Assembly (NCBI GenBank): GCA_944388245.1
Contig: CALXIA010000016.1
Location: 1 to 42,257 of the forward strand
From: an uncultured Gemmiger sp.
GTDB taxonomy: Bacteria > Bacillota > Clostridia > Oscillospirales > Ruminococcaceae
Reading direction: 5' to 3'
DNA: 42,257 bases
The notes under the pieces are model-generated. The model was not told the DNA's origin and searched no databases. It saw only the letters and a program-made list of their open reading frames with translations. The position numbers and the translations under genes are program-made. Of the stretch, positions 7,937 to 15,263 are shown in pieces. Positions within the stretch are counted from its first letter, which is position 1; each line of letters starts with the position of its first letter.

Positions 7937-8965
7937 GCGTATGTACTGTGCCAGCCGCAGCAGCTGGCCGGTCACCACCCGCAGGGCCAGGGCGGCGCAG
8001 CCGGCCACGACCAGATAGACCAGATAGACGCCGGCCACGGCCGGCAGGTCCAGGCTGCGCCCGGCCAGCCGGGGCACGAACAGGATGGTCAGGGTCACAT
8101 GATGCACCAGGTAGAGGGGGTAGCTGATCGCCGCCAGCCGCTGCAGCCCGGCGCGCACCGGCGCGGCGGTGATTCTGTCCCCCAGCGGCCAGAGCGCCAG
8201 ACAAAGCCCCGCCCCCAGCACCGGCAGATTCATCATCCGGGGCCCGGGCAGCGGCACAAACAGCACCAGCGCCGCCAGGGCCGCCCCCACCCAGGGCGCC
8301 CACCGGGGCATCCGGGGCCGCCACAGGGCCAGCCCCATTCCCAGAGCGAACTCCAGCACCCGGCTGAGAACATGGTGTTCGATCTCCAGCCGGCCCGGGT
8401 AAAAGGCGGTCCACAACACATGAAACACCGCCAGACCCGCCAGGGCCAGCCCGGGCCGGGCCAGCATCGCCCGCCGCAGCAGCGGGAACAGCAGATACAG
8501 CAGCAGGATGCAGCCCAGAAACCACTCCCCGATCTTGTAAAAGTTCGGCGCCAGGGCGTTCAGGTAGCCGTCCAGCCCCAGCGCCGACCAGACCAGCCGC
8601 CACAGCGGAATGGACCGGTCCAGGTTGCGGTGCAGCAGATCCCCGTAGACGAACAGGGTTCCCCAGCCCACCCAGAACATCGGGTAGAGGGCCAGCACCC
8701 GCCGGGCGAAATAGGCCCGCAGCGGGCAGCCCGCCTGGTAGCGCACCATCAGCGCCGCGCCGCTGAGCACAAAAAACAGGCTCACGCCAATATGGCCCAG
8801 GCTGCCGTTGGCGTAGTTCACAAACCCGATCGCCGGCGCGCCGGGGCAGGCGGTCTGGACGTTCAGATTGAAATGAAAGGTCAGGATGCACCACAGCGCC
8901 GCGGCGCGGGTCAGGTCCAGCCCGGCAAGCCGGACGCGGGACGGACGGGTGAGGGTCTGGGTCAT
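7919..8965 (-). CDS. Acyltransferase family 3 membrane protein
   Basis: 348 aa polytopic membrane protein of the acyltransferase-3 (OafA/NodX/WecH) family. Seen: LDLTRAAALWCILTFHFNLN near the N-terminus, with the conserved histidine after the first membrane segment, then GVSLFFVLSGAALM and about ten hydrophobic segments. The ATG at 8965 is preferred over an upstream in-frame ATG because GAGAGGAG lies just ahead of it. These proteins use acyl-CoA to acylate carbohydrates. It converges on the polysaccharide operon and may modify the same glycan, but it is transcribed separately from the bidirectional promoter at 9009-9060. It has no attached SGNH domain. Confidence 0.88.
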   Translation of the reverse strand: MTQTLTRPSRVRLAGLDLTRAAALWCILTFHFNLNVQTACPGAPAIGFVNYANGSLGHIGVSLFFVLSGAALMVRYQAGCPLRAYFARRVLALYPMFWVGWGTLFVYGDLLHRNLDRSIPLWRLVWSALGLDGYLNALAPNFYKIGEWFLGCILLLYLLFPLLRRAMLARPGLALAGLAVFHVLWTAFYPGRLEIEHHVLSRVLEFALGMGLALWRPRMPRWAPWVGAALAALVLFVPLPGPRMMNLPVLGAGLCLALWPLGDRITAAPVRAGLQRLAAISYPLYLVHHVTLTILFVPRLAGRSLDLPAVAGVYLVYLVVAGCAALALRVVTGQLLRLAQYIRKNGRA

Positions 8966-9008
8966 GGCGGCTCCTCTCCGGGGCGGCGGCCGCCCCTCTG
9001 TTCTTTCC

Positions 9009-9060
9009 ATTATACCGGAACCTTCCCCGAATTGCAAAATCAGGCCGCCTGCCCTATAAT
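9009..9060. promoter_or_regulatory. Symmetric divergent promoter sharing one -35 hexamer
   Basis: TTGCAA (9032-9037) is self-complementary. TATAAT lies at 9055-9060 on the plus strand and at 9014-9009 on the minus strand, each separated from TTGCAA by exactly 17 bp. The plus promoter serves the chimeric sigma-54/aminoacylase gene, the minus promoter the acyltransferase. Because the -35 is shared, the two RNA polymerase complexes should exclude each other. Confidence 0.85.
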
Positions 9061-9093
9061 AGGAGGAAAGTTGGACAAACAGGGGGCAATGCG

Positions 9094-10983
9094 ATGAAAT
9101 CCATCCTGCGGGAGATCCGGGACACCGTGCAGAAATACGCCGGGATCATGGCCGAGGTGTCCGGTGTGGATGTGGAGGTCACCGACGCCACCCTGTTCCG
9201 GGTGGCCGGCACCGGACTGTTTGCCGCCGGGGTGGGGCAGGACATGTCCCAGGAGGGCTATACCTACCGCCTGCTGCTGGACGGCCAGCCCATCTTCGTC
9301 ATGGGGCAGCTGCACCGCCTGCGGCAGGAAAACACCGGCTACGCGGTGGTGGCCGCCTTCACCCGCACCCGGGAGATGCACCGCAGCCTGTCCCGGATGA
9401 TCGCCACCGTGGGCAGCGGTACGCTGGTGGGCTCCAGCGCCCACACCGAACAGCTGCGCAAAGAGATCGCCAAGATCGCCCGCAGCCCCTCCACCGTGCT
9501 GATCCTGGGGGAGAGCGCCACCGGCCTGGTGGTGGCCCCCGGCTTTATCGACACCCACAGCCACAGCGACCTGCGGATCCTGGAGGAGCCGGAGGTGCAG
9601 CCCAAGGTCATGCAGGGCATCACCACCGAGATCCTGGGCCAGGACGGCATCTCCATGGCGCCGCTGCCGGTGGAGTACATCAGCCCCTGGCGCAAGAACC
9701 TGGCCGGCCTGGACGGCGACAGCGACAACATCAACTGGGAGTTCAAGAACACCGCGGGCTATCTGGCCATGATCGACGCGGTCAAGCCCGGTTTGAACGA
9801 GTGCTACCTGGTGCCCCACGTCAACATCCGCATGGAGGCCATGGGCCTGGAGAACCGCCAGCCCAACGAGGAAGAGCTGGAGAAGATGCGCCAGATCACC
9901 CGCCGCGAGATGGAGGCCGGCGCGATCGGCCTGTCCACCAGCCTGATCTACATGCCCTGCGCCTACTCCGAGAGCAAGGAGATCATCGAGATGTGCAAGG
10001 TGGTGGCCGAGTACGACGGCATCTTCGTGATCCACCAGCGTAGCGAGGCCGACACCATCCTGGACAGCATGGAGGAGGTCATCCGCATCGGCCGGGAGTC
10101 CGGCGTCAAGATCCACTACTCCCACTTCAAGGTCTGCGGCAAAAAGAACTGGGACAAGATCGACAAGGTCGTCGAACTGCTGGAAAAGGCCGAGGCCGAG
10201 GGCATCCGGGTCAGCTTTGACCAGTATCCCTACGTGGCCGGCAGCACCATGCTGGGTGTCATCCTGCCGCCCTGGGTGCACGACGGCGGCACCAACAAGG
10301 TGATCGAGCGGCTGCACGACCCCGAGCTGCGCAAAAAGATGGTCTACGACATCGAGCACGGCATCCCCGGCTGGGACAACTTTGTGGAGTTCGCCGGGCT
10401 GGACGGCATCTTTGTCACCAGCGTCAAGACCCAGAAGAACCAGGACGCGGTGGGCCTGAGCCTGACCCAGCTGGGCCAGCTGCGAGGCAAGGACCCCTAC
10501 GAGGCCACCTTCGATCTGCTGATGGAGGAAGAGAACGCGGTGGGCATGGTGGACTTCTACGGCACCGAGGAGCATGTGCAGCTCTTCATGAAGCGGCCGG
10601 AGATGAACGCCTGCACCGACGGCCTGCTGGGCGGCAAACCCCATCCCCGCGTCTACGGCGCCTTCCCGCGCATCCTGGGCAAGTACGTCCGGGAGGACAA
10701 GGCCCTCACCCTGGAAGAGGCCGTTTACAAGATGACCAAGAAACCCGCCACCACCTTCAACATGGAAGGCCGCGGCGAGATCAAGGTGGGCAACTACGCC
10801 GACATCACCATCTTTAACCCGGACACCGTCATCGACAAGGGCACCTTCACCGACCCGGTGCAGTTCCCCGAGGGCATCGAGTACGTGCTCGTCAACGGCG
10901 GCGTCACCGTGGCCGGCGGCAAGCACACCGGCCATCGCAGCGGCGTGGTCCTTCGCCAGAAGGACAAAAAGGTGGTCAAATAA
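9094..10983 (+). CDS. Chimera: sigma-54 activator N-terminus fused to N-acyl-D-amino-acid deacylase lacking its N-terminus
   Basis: 629 aa in one open frame. Residues 1 to about 70 (KYAGIMAEVSGVDVEVTD, RVAGTG) resemble the sensor domain of clostridial sigma-54-dependent regulators. Residues about 111-141 (LVGSSAHTEQLRKEIAKIAR, then STVLILGES) are the beginning of the AAA+ domain, and Walker A should continue GESGTGKE. Instead, at residues 142-145 (ATGL, bases 9517-9528) the protein becomes a D-aminoacylase, LVVAPGFIDTHSHSDL, and runs to its normal end with HQRSEAD, HYSHFKVCG and ACTDG. The aminoacylase lacks its usual N-terminal strand domain of roughly 55 residues; the activator lacks almost all of its AAA+ domain and its helix-turn-helix. 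ATG follows AGGGGG. The family's cysteine-rich sensor motif is also absent. A real deletion or an assembly join are both possible. Confidence 0.8.
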   Translation: MKSILREIRDTVQKYAGIMAEVSGVDVEVTDATLFRVAGTGLFAAGVGQDMSQEGYTYRLLLDGQPIFVMGQLHRLRQENTGYAVVAAFTRTREMHRSLSRMIATVGSGTLVGSSAHTEQLRKEIAKIARSPSTVLILGESATGLVVAPGFIDTHSHSDLRILEEPEVQPKVMQGITTEILGQDGISMAPLPVEYISPWRKNLAGLDGDSDNINWEFKNTAGYLAMIDAVKPGLNECYLVPHVNIRMEAMGLENRQPNEEELEKMRQITRREMEAGAIGLSTSLIYMPCAYSESKEIIEMCKVVAEYDGIFVIHQRSEADTILDSMEEVIRIGRESGVKIHYSHFKVCGKKNWDKIDKVVELLEKAEAEGIRVSFDQYPYVAGSTMLGVILPPWVHDGGTNKVIERLHDPELRKKMVYDIEHGIPGWDNFVEFAGLDGIFVTSVKTQKNQDAVGLSLTQLGQLRGKDPYEATFDLLMEEENAVGMVDFYGTEEHVQLFMKRPEMNACTDGLLGGKPHPRVYGAFPRILGKYVREDKALTLEEAVYKMTKKPATTFNMEGRGEIKVGNYADITIFNPDTVIDKGTFTDPVQFPEGIEYVLVNGGVTVAGGKHTGHRSGVVLRQKDKKVVK

Positions 10984-11009
10984 GCCATTCTCCGTCCTCT
11001 CAACATAAG

Positions 11010-11050
11010 CGGCAGAGCCGGGAGCAGTCATGCTCCCGGCTTTGCCGTGC
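11010..11050. repeat. Hairpin repeat, copy 1
   Basis: The 37-bp core 11014-11050 recurs at 11157-11193 with a single base difference. It folds into a hairpin: arms 11010-11026 and 11031-11047 pair over 17 positions (one G-U) around a 4-base loop. It lies 27 bp behind the chimeric gene and may act as its terminator, but only three T residues follow the GC-rich core. Confidence 0.7.
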
Positions 11051-11089
11051 GGGATGGCGCTGTGTTCGACCAACCGGAAGGGGAGAGGG

Positions 11090-11120
11090 GTGGGAGAGGA
11101 CCATCAGGGTCCTTTCCCAC
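11090..11120. repeat. Hairpin between the two repeat copies
   Basis: Arms 11090-11102 and 11108-11120 pair over 13 positions with one G-U wobble and a 5-base loop. There is no T-run after it on either strand, so a simple terminator is unlikely. Confidence 0.6.
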
Positions 11121-11133
11121 TTACAATCAAATC

Positions 11134-11152
11134 GGGATGACGCAGTCATCCC
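11134..11152. repeat. Short hairpin GGGATGAC-GCA-GTCATCCC
   Basis: Perfect 8-bp stem with 3-base loop. It shares the GCAGTCAT core with the loop side of the copy-1 hairpin, suggesting the four hairpins of this 330-bp gap (10984-11313) are parts of one repeat family. Apart from these hairpins, the rpoN promoter and its leader, I see no gene in the gap. Confidence 0.6.
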
Positions 11153-11156
11153 CGGT

Positions 11157-11193
11157 AGAGCCGGGAGCAGCCATGCTCCCGGCTTTGCCGTGC
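11157..11193. repeat. Hairpin repeat, copy 2
   Basis: Second copy of the 37-bp repeat. The 10-bp stem (11160-11169 with 11174-11183) is intact; the single change from copy 1 is T to C in the loop. It lies shortly upstream of the rpoN promoter. Confidence 0.7.
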
Positions 11194-11229
11194 TTTGTGC
11201 GTCTTTCACAGAATCCTCCCCCGCGTTTG

Positions 11230-11258
11230 TTGCGCCGTGGGGCAGAATGTTGTATAAT
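11230..11258 (+). promoter_or_regulatory. Sigma-A promoter of rpoN
   Basis: TTGCGC (11230-11235), 17-bp spacer, TATAAT (11253-11258). An alternative -35, TTGTTG at 11227, would give a 20-bp spacer. Transcription should start near 11265, leaving a leader of about 50 bases before the rpoN ATG. Confidence 0.7.
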
Positions 11259-11271
11259 AAAGGAGAATTCT

Positions 11272-11292
11272 GCCCGGCAGCGCCGGGCTTTT
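11272..11292 (+). promoter_or_regulatory. Terminator-like hairpin in the rpoN leader
   Basis: A 7-bp all-GC stem (11272-11278 with 11282-11288), 3-base loop, followed by TTTT. It lies downstream of the predicted rpoN transcription start and upstream of its ribosome site (GAGAGGAGG), so it could attenuate rpoN. The stem is short for an efficient terminator. Confidence 0.45.
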
Positions 11293-11313
11293 GTGTGAGA
11301 GGAGGGTCCGCCC

Positions 11314-12717
11314 ATGGAACTGGCGCAACAGCAGGCGCAAAAACAGGTCCTGAGCCAGAGCCTGCGCCGGTCGCTGGAGGTGCTGCAGCTGCCCCAGACC
11401 GAACTGGAGGGCTATCTGCAGGAGGCGGTGCTCTCCAACCCGCTGCTGGAGATGGAACTGCCCCAGGACGCCCGCCTGCCCGACCCGGAACAGGAACCCG
11501 CCCGCGCCATGGCCGAGCGGGAGAGCGACACCTGGGAGTCCAGCGACAGCGAGAGCGCCGCAGTCTGGGACCTGCCCGCCGCCTGGGAGGGCAGCGCGGG
11601 GGAGGACTTCGCCGCCCGGCTGGCCGATCCCCGCGCCCAGGGCGAAAATCTCACCGACGCGCTGGCGGAACAGCTGCTGCACATGCCCCGCCTCACTGAC
11701 GGGATGCGCCGGCTCTGCGTCTATCTGATCGAATGTCTCAATGAGAACGGCTTTCTGGAATTTGACCTGGCCGACCTGGCCCGGGAACAGGGGGTGCCGC
11801 TCTTTGACATGGAGCAGGCCCTGTATATCGTGCAGGACCTGCAGCCCGCCGGGGTGGGGGCCCGCTCCCTGACCGAGTGCCTGGTGCTGCAGCTGGCCCG
11901 CACCGATCACTTTAATCCCCACACCCTGCGTCTGGTCCAGCCGGACGGGCTGGAACGGCTGGCCAAAGGGGATGTGGGGACCATTGCCCGGCTGCTGGAT
12001 TGCAGCCAGGCCGACGCCCGGCAGGCCGCGGCGGCGGTGCGGGCGCTGAATCCCCGCCCGGCCCAGGGCTACGGCACCGGCGGCGCGCTGGCCTGCCAGA
12101 TCCCGGAGGCGGTGTTTCGGCTGGAGGACGGCCGGGTGCGGATCGAGCTCAACGCCCGTCTGGCCCGGCGCCTGGCGCTGGACGAGCGGAACTGCGCCCT
12201 GCTGCAGACCGCCGGTTCCGAGCAGGACCGACGGTATCTGCGCGAGAAAAAGGCCGAGGCCCAGCAGCTGATCCGGGCGGTACAGGAGCGGGAGAACACC
12301 ATGGTGCGGCTGCTGCGCACCCTGGCCGACAGCCAGCCGGGCTATTTTCTGCGCCGGGAACCGCTGCAGCCCATGACCCTGACCCAGCTGGCCGAGCGGC
12401 TGGGCCTGAGCCTGTCCACCGTGAGCCGGGCGGTGCAGGGCAAATGCATCCAGTTTGAGGGGCGCAGCATCCCGCTGCGCCGGTTCTTCACCGCCGCCAT
12501 CACCGCGGCGGACGGGGCGGCGGTCTCCAGCGAGAACGTGCGCCGGCACATCGCCCGGTTCATCCAGGCCGAGGACCCGGAAAAGCCCTTGAGCGACGAG
12601 GCGCTGCGGGCCGCGCTGGCGGCGGTGCAGCTGCCGGTCTCCCGCCGGACGGTGGCCAAATACCGGGAGGAAATGGGCATCCCCGCCTCCTCCGCCCGCC
12701 GCCGGGCCGCCCGGTAA
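11314..12717 (+). CDS. rpoN: RNA polymerase sigma-54 factor RpoN
   Basis: 467 aa, complete. Region I: glutamine- and leucine-rich activator-binding start (QQQAQKQVLSQSLRRSLEVL, with LSNPLLEME). An acidic region II follows, and then the core-binding domain. The helix-turn-helix LAERLGLSLSTVSRAV lies around residues 360-375, followed by YIQ-type KCIQFEG. The RpoN box SRRTVAKYREEMGIP is near the C-terminus and recognises the -24 element. The ATG follows GAGAGGAGG. RpoN needs an AAA+ activator to melt promoters; the gene directly upstream carries only a fragment of one. Nothing in the sequence looks decayed in rpoN itself. Confidence 0.97.
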   Translation: MELAQQQAQKQVLSQSLRRSLEVLQLPQTELEGYLQEAVLSNPLLEMELPQDARLPDPEQEPARAMAERESDTWESSDSESAAVWDLPAAWEGSAGEDFAARLADPRAQGENLTDALAEQLLHMPRLTDGMRRLCVYLIECLNENGFLEFDLADLAREQGVPLFDMEQALYIVQDLQPAGVGARSLTECLVLQLARTDHFNPHTLRLVQPDGLERLAKGDVGTIARLLDCSQADARQAAAAVRALNPRPAQGYGTGGALACQIPEAVFRLEDGRVRIELNARLARRLALDERNCALLQTAGSEQDRRYLREKKAEAQQLIRAVQERENTMVRLLRTLADSQPGYFLRREPLQPMTLTQLAERLGLSLSTVSRAVQGKCIQFEGRSIPLRRFFTAAITAADGAAVSSENVRRHIARFIQAEDPEKPLSDEALRAALAAVQLPVSRRTVAKYREEMGIPASSARRRAAR

Positions 12718-12767
12718 GCAAAAACACCCGTTCGGTTTCTTAAGCTTTGTTAAAGATTGAATCCCAG

Positions 12768-12815
12768 CGCCCCTTTCGTTTCGTTATAGCAATAAGCGAC
12801 GAAACGAGAGGGGCG
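12768..12815 (+). promoter_or_regulatory. Inverted repeat covering the ribosome site of the P-type ATPase gene
   Basis: Arms 12768-12783 and 12800-12815 pair over 16 positions with one mismatch that is a G-U pair in RNA; loop about 16 bases. The right arm contains GAGAGGGG, the ribosome binding site 10 bp before the ATPase ATG. If transcribed, the stem would hide that site; as DNA it could be a repressor operator. There is no T-run, so it is not an ordinary terminator. Confidence 0.6.
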
Positions 12816-12823
12816 ATCTTTGT

Positions 12824-15208
12824 ATGGAAACCAACACGATCCCGGTGCTGCGCGCCGATCCGGCCCGGGGCCTGACCGAAGCCCAGGCCCGGCAGCGGGC
12901 CGAGGCCGGTCTGCGCAATACCCCGCCGCCCGACCTGACCAAATCCACCCCGCGGATTTTGTGGGACAACCTGTTTACCTTCTACAACCTGCTGTTCCTG
13001 GCCCTGGCCGGCTGTCTGGTGGCGGTGGGCGCCGTGCAGGAGACCCTGTTTCTGGGCATCGTGGTCTGCAACGCGGCGGTGGGGGTGGTGCAGGAGTTGC
13101 GGGTGCGGGCCGCGCTGCGCCGCATCGCCCTGCTGGCCGCCCGCCCGGTGCGGGCGGTGCGGGAGGGCGCCGACCAGCTGCTGGACGCCGCCGATCTGGT
13201 GCGGGACGATCTGGTGCGGCTGGGCCCGGGGGACCAGGTGCCCGCCGACGCCGAACTGGTGCAGGGGATGGCAGAGTGCAACGAATCCCTCGTCACCGGC
13301 GAGGAGGACCCGGTGCGGCATACCCCGGGCGACCCGCTGCTCTCGGGCAGCTTTGTGGTGGCCGGCAGCTGTGTGGCCCGTCTGGTGCGGGTGGGGCCGG
13401 ACTCCTGCGCCGCCCGCATCACCGGGGAAGCCCGGCGGGTGCGCACCCGCCGCAGCCGGATGATGCGCAGCCTGGACCGCTGGCTGCGGCTGGCAGGGGT
13501 GTTGATCCTGCCGCTGGGGCTGGCGATGGCCGGGCAGCAATGGGGCAGCGCCGGGCCCCGGCAGGCGGTCACCGGCACGGTGGCGGCGCTGGTGGGCATG
13601 ATCCCGGAGGGGTTGTACCTGCTGGTGAGCGTGGCCCTGGCGGTGAGCGTGCTGAACCTGGCCCGCCGCCATACCCTGGTGCGGGAACTGGCCTGTATTG
13701 AAAACCTGGCCCATGTGGACACCCTCTGCCTGGACAAGACCGGCACCCTCACCGCTGGCCGGATGCGGCTGGAAGAACTGCTGCCCGCCCCCGGCGTGAC
13801 CAGGGCGCAGCTGGCCGAACAGCTGGGCGGCTGTGTGCACGCCGGGCCCGAGAGCAACGCCACCGACCGGGCGCTGCGGGCTGCCTGCCCCGATCCGGGC
13901 TGGCCGGCCGGGCGGCAGGTGCCCTTCTCCTCCGCCCGCAAATGGGGCGCGGTATCCTTCCCGGACGGGCGCTGCCTGGTGCTGGGCGCGCCGGAGCGGG
14001 TGCTGGGCGAAACGCTGGCCGCCTGGCAGGCTGTGGTGGCCCCCCGGCTGGAGCAGGGCCGCCGGGTGCTGGCCCTGGCCGCATGCGATGCTTTGCCCGA
14101 CGGGGACGCGCCCCTGCCGGCGGGGCTGCGGCTGCTGGGCTTTGCGGTATTGCGGGACGAGCTTCGCCCCGGCACCGCCGAGACACTGGCCTATTTCCGC
14201 GCCCAGGGGGTATCGCTGCGGGTGCTCTCCGGCGACAACGCCGCCGCGGTCTCCCGGGTGGCGCTGCAGGCCGGGGTGGAAGATGCCGACCGCTACCTGG
14301 ACCTGTCCGGAGTGGGGGAGGAGGCCGACTGGGCCGATCTGGCCCGCCGGTACACCGTGTTCGGCCGGGTGTCCCCCAAACAGAAGCAGTGGCTGATCGC
14401 CGGGATGCAGGCGGCGGGCCATACAGTGGCCATGATCGGGGATGGGGTCAACGACGTGCCCGCCCTGGGGCAGGCGGATTGCAGCCTGGCCATGGGCGCG
14501 GGCAGCGAGGCCGCCCGCCAGGCCGCCCAGATGGTGCTGCTGGACTCGGACTTCGCCGCGGTGCCCGCCATCCTGCAGGAGGGGCGGCGGGTCATCGGCA
14601 ACGTGAGCCGGTCGGCGGCGCTGTTTTTGTACAAGAACATCTTTTCCTTCCTGGTGTCGGCGGTGCTCTTCTTCGCGGCGCAGCCCTATCCCATGGTGCC
14701 CCGCCAGATCAGCCTGATCAGCGGCCTGCTCATCGGGCTGCCCTCCTTTCTGCTCACCTTTGAGCCGGTGCGGGAGCGGGCCCGGGGCGATTTTCTGACG
14801 GGCGCTCTGCGCAGCGCGCTGCCCGGCGGCCTCACCGCCGCCCTGGGGGTGCTGGCCGCCCACGCGCTGGGGGTCGGCCTGCCCGAGGGGGAACAGTCCA
14901 CCGTCTGTGCCCTGCTGGCCGCTTTGGCCGGGATGCTGGTGATCCTGCGGCTCTGTGTCCCCCTCACCCGGCTGCGGGCGGTGGTGCTGGCCCTCTGCCT
15001 GGGCGGGTTCGCCGGGGCCTGCCTGCTGGCGCCGGGATGGTTTGCCCTGTCGCCGCTGGGCGGGCCGGCGCTGGGGCTGCTGGCGGTGTGCGCCGCCGGT
15101 ACGGCGCTGGTCTTTGCCGGGCTGCAATCCCTGGGCGACCGGCTGCGGCAGCGGCCGGCCCGGCCTGCCGCCCTGCCGGTGCGGGGCCGCCGGTCCGATT
15201 TGACCTGA
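12824..15208 (+). CDS. Cation-transporting P-type ATPase, CtpE-like
   Basis: 794 aa. Seen: actuator loop TGEEDPV (TGES variant); MIPEGLYLLVSVALAVSV in membrane segment 4; phosphorylation site DKTGTLT with Asp304; ATP-binding region around residues 330-420; hinge GDGVNDVPAL; then hydrophobic C-terminal segments. The N-terminus (LTEAQARQR, then WDNLFTFYNLL) and the PEG motif match the CtpE branch, whose mycobacterial member imports Ca2+. Substrate is therefore inferred to be Ca2+ or another divalent cation; it is not a CPx heavy-metal pump, as no CPC motif or N-terminal metal domain is present. It stands alone between rpoN and a bidirectional terminator. The ribosome site lies inside an inverted repeat. 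Confidence 0.88.
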   Translation: METNTIPVLRADPARGLTEAQARQRAEAGLRNTPPPDLTKSTPRILWDNLFTFYNLLFLALAGCLVAVGAVQETLFLGIVVCNAAVGVVQELRVRAALRRIALLAARPVRAVREGADQLLDAADLVRDDLVRLGPGDQVPADAELVQGMAECNESLVTGEEDPVRHTPGDPLLSGSFVVAGSCVARLVRVGPDSCAARITGEARRVRTRRSRMMRSLDRWLRLAGVLILPLGLAMAGQQWGSAGPRQAVTGTVAALVGMIPEGLYLLVSVALAVSVLNLARRHTLVRELACIENLAHVDTLCLDKTGTLTAGRMRLEELLPAPGVTRAQLAEQLGGCVHAGPESNATDRALRAACPDPGWPAGRQVPFSSARKWGAVSFPDGRCLVLGAPERVLGETLAAWQAVVAPRLEQGRRVLALAACDALPDGDAPLPAGLRLLGFAVLRDELRPGTAETLAYFRAQGVSLRVLSGDNAAAVSRVALQAGVEDADRYLDLSGVGEEADWADLARRYTVFGRVSPKQKQWLIAGMQAAGHTVAMIGDGVNDVPALGQADCSLAMGAGSEAARQAAQMVLLDSDFAAVPAILQEGRRVIGNVSRSAALFLYKNIFSFLVSAVLFFAAQPYPMVPRQISLISGLLIGLPSFLLTFEPVRERARGDFLTGALRSALPGGLTAALGVLAAHALGVGLPEGEQSTVCALLAALAGMLVILRLCVPLTRLRAVVLALCLGGFAGACLLAPGWFALSPLGGPALGLLAVCAAGTALVFAGLQSLGDRLRQRPARPAALPVRGRRSDLT

Positions 15209-15214
15209 AATCGA

Positions 15215-15248
15215 AAACGGCGTGCCGCAGAAATACGACACGCCGTTT
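15215..15248. terminator. Bidirectional terminator between convergent genes
   Basis: A 10-bp perfect stem (15215-15224 with 15239-15248) with AAA on one side and TTT on the other, 14-base loop. It lies between the ATPase stop and the stop of the permease pseudogene, so it can serve both strands. Confidence 0.75.
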
Positions 15249-15263
15249 AATCATGTGATAAAA

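Noticed and set aside
9040-11073. A 677-codon minus-strand open frame opposite the chimeric gene
   Set aside because: His/Val/Gly-rich shadow frame; the plus-strand translation has clear homology and a consensus promoter.
11010-11193. The repeated hairpins as a CRISPR array
   Set aside because: Only two copies, 143 bp apart, each strongly palindromic, with no regular spacers.
12740-15241. An 833-codon open frame on the minus strand opposite the P-type ATPase
   Set aside because: It is a mirror of GC-rich codon use in the real gene: Gln/His/Pro/Gly-rich, no recognisable domain and no ribosome site.
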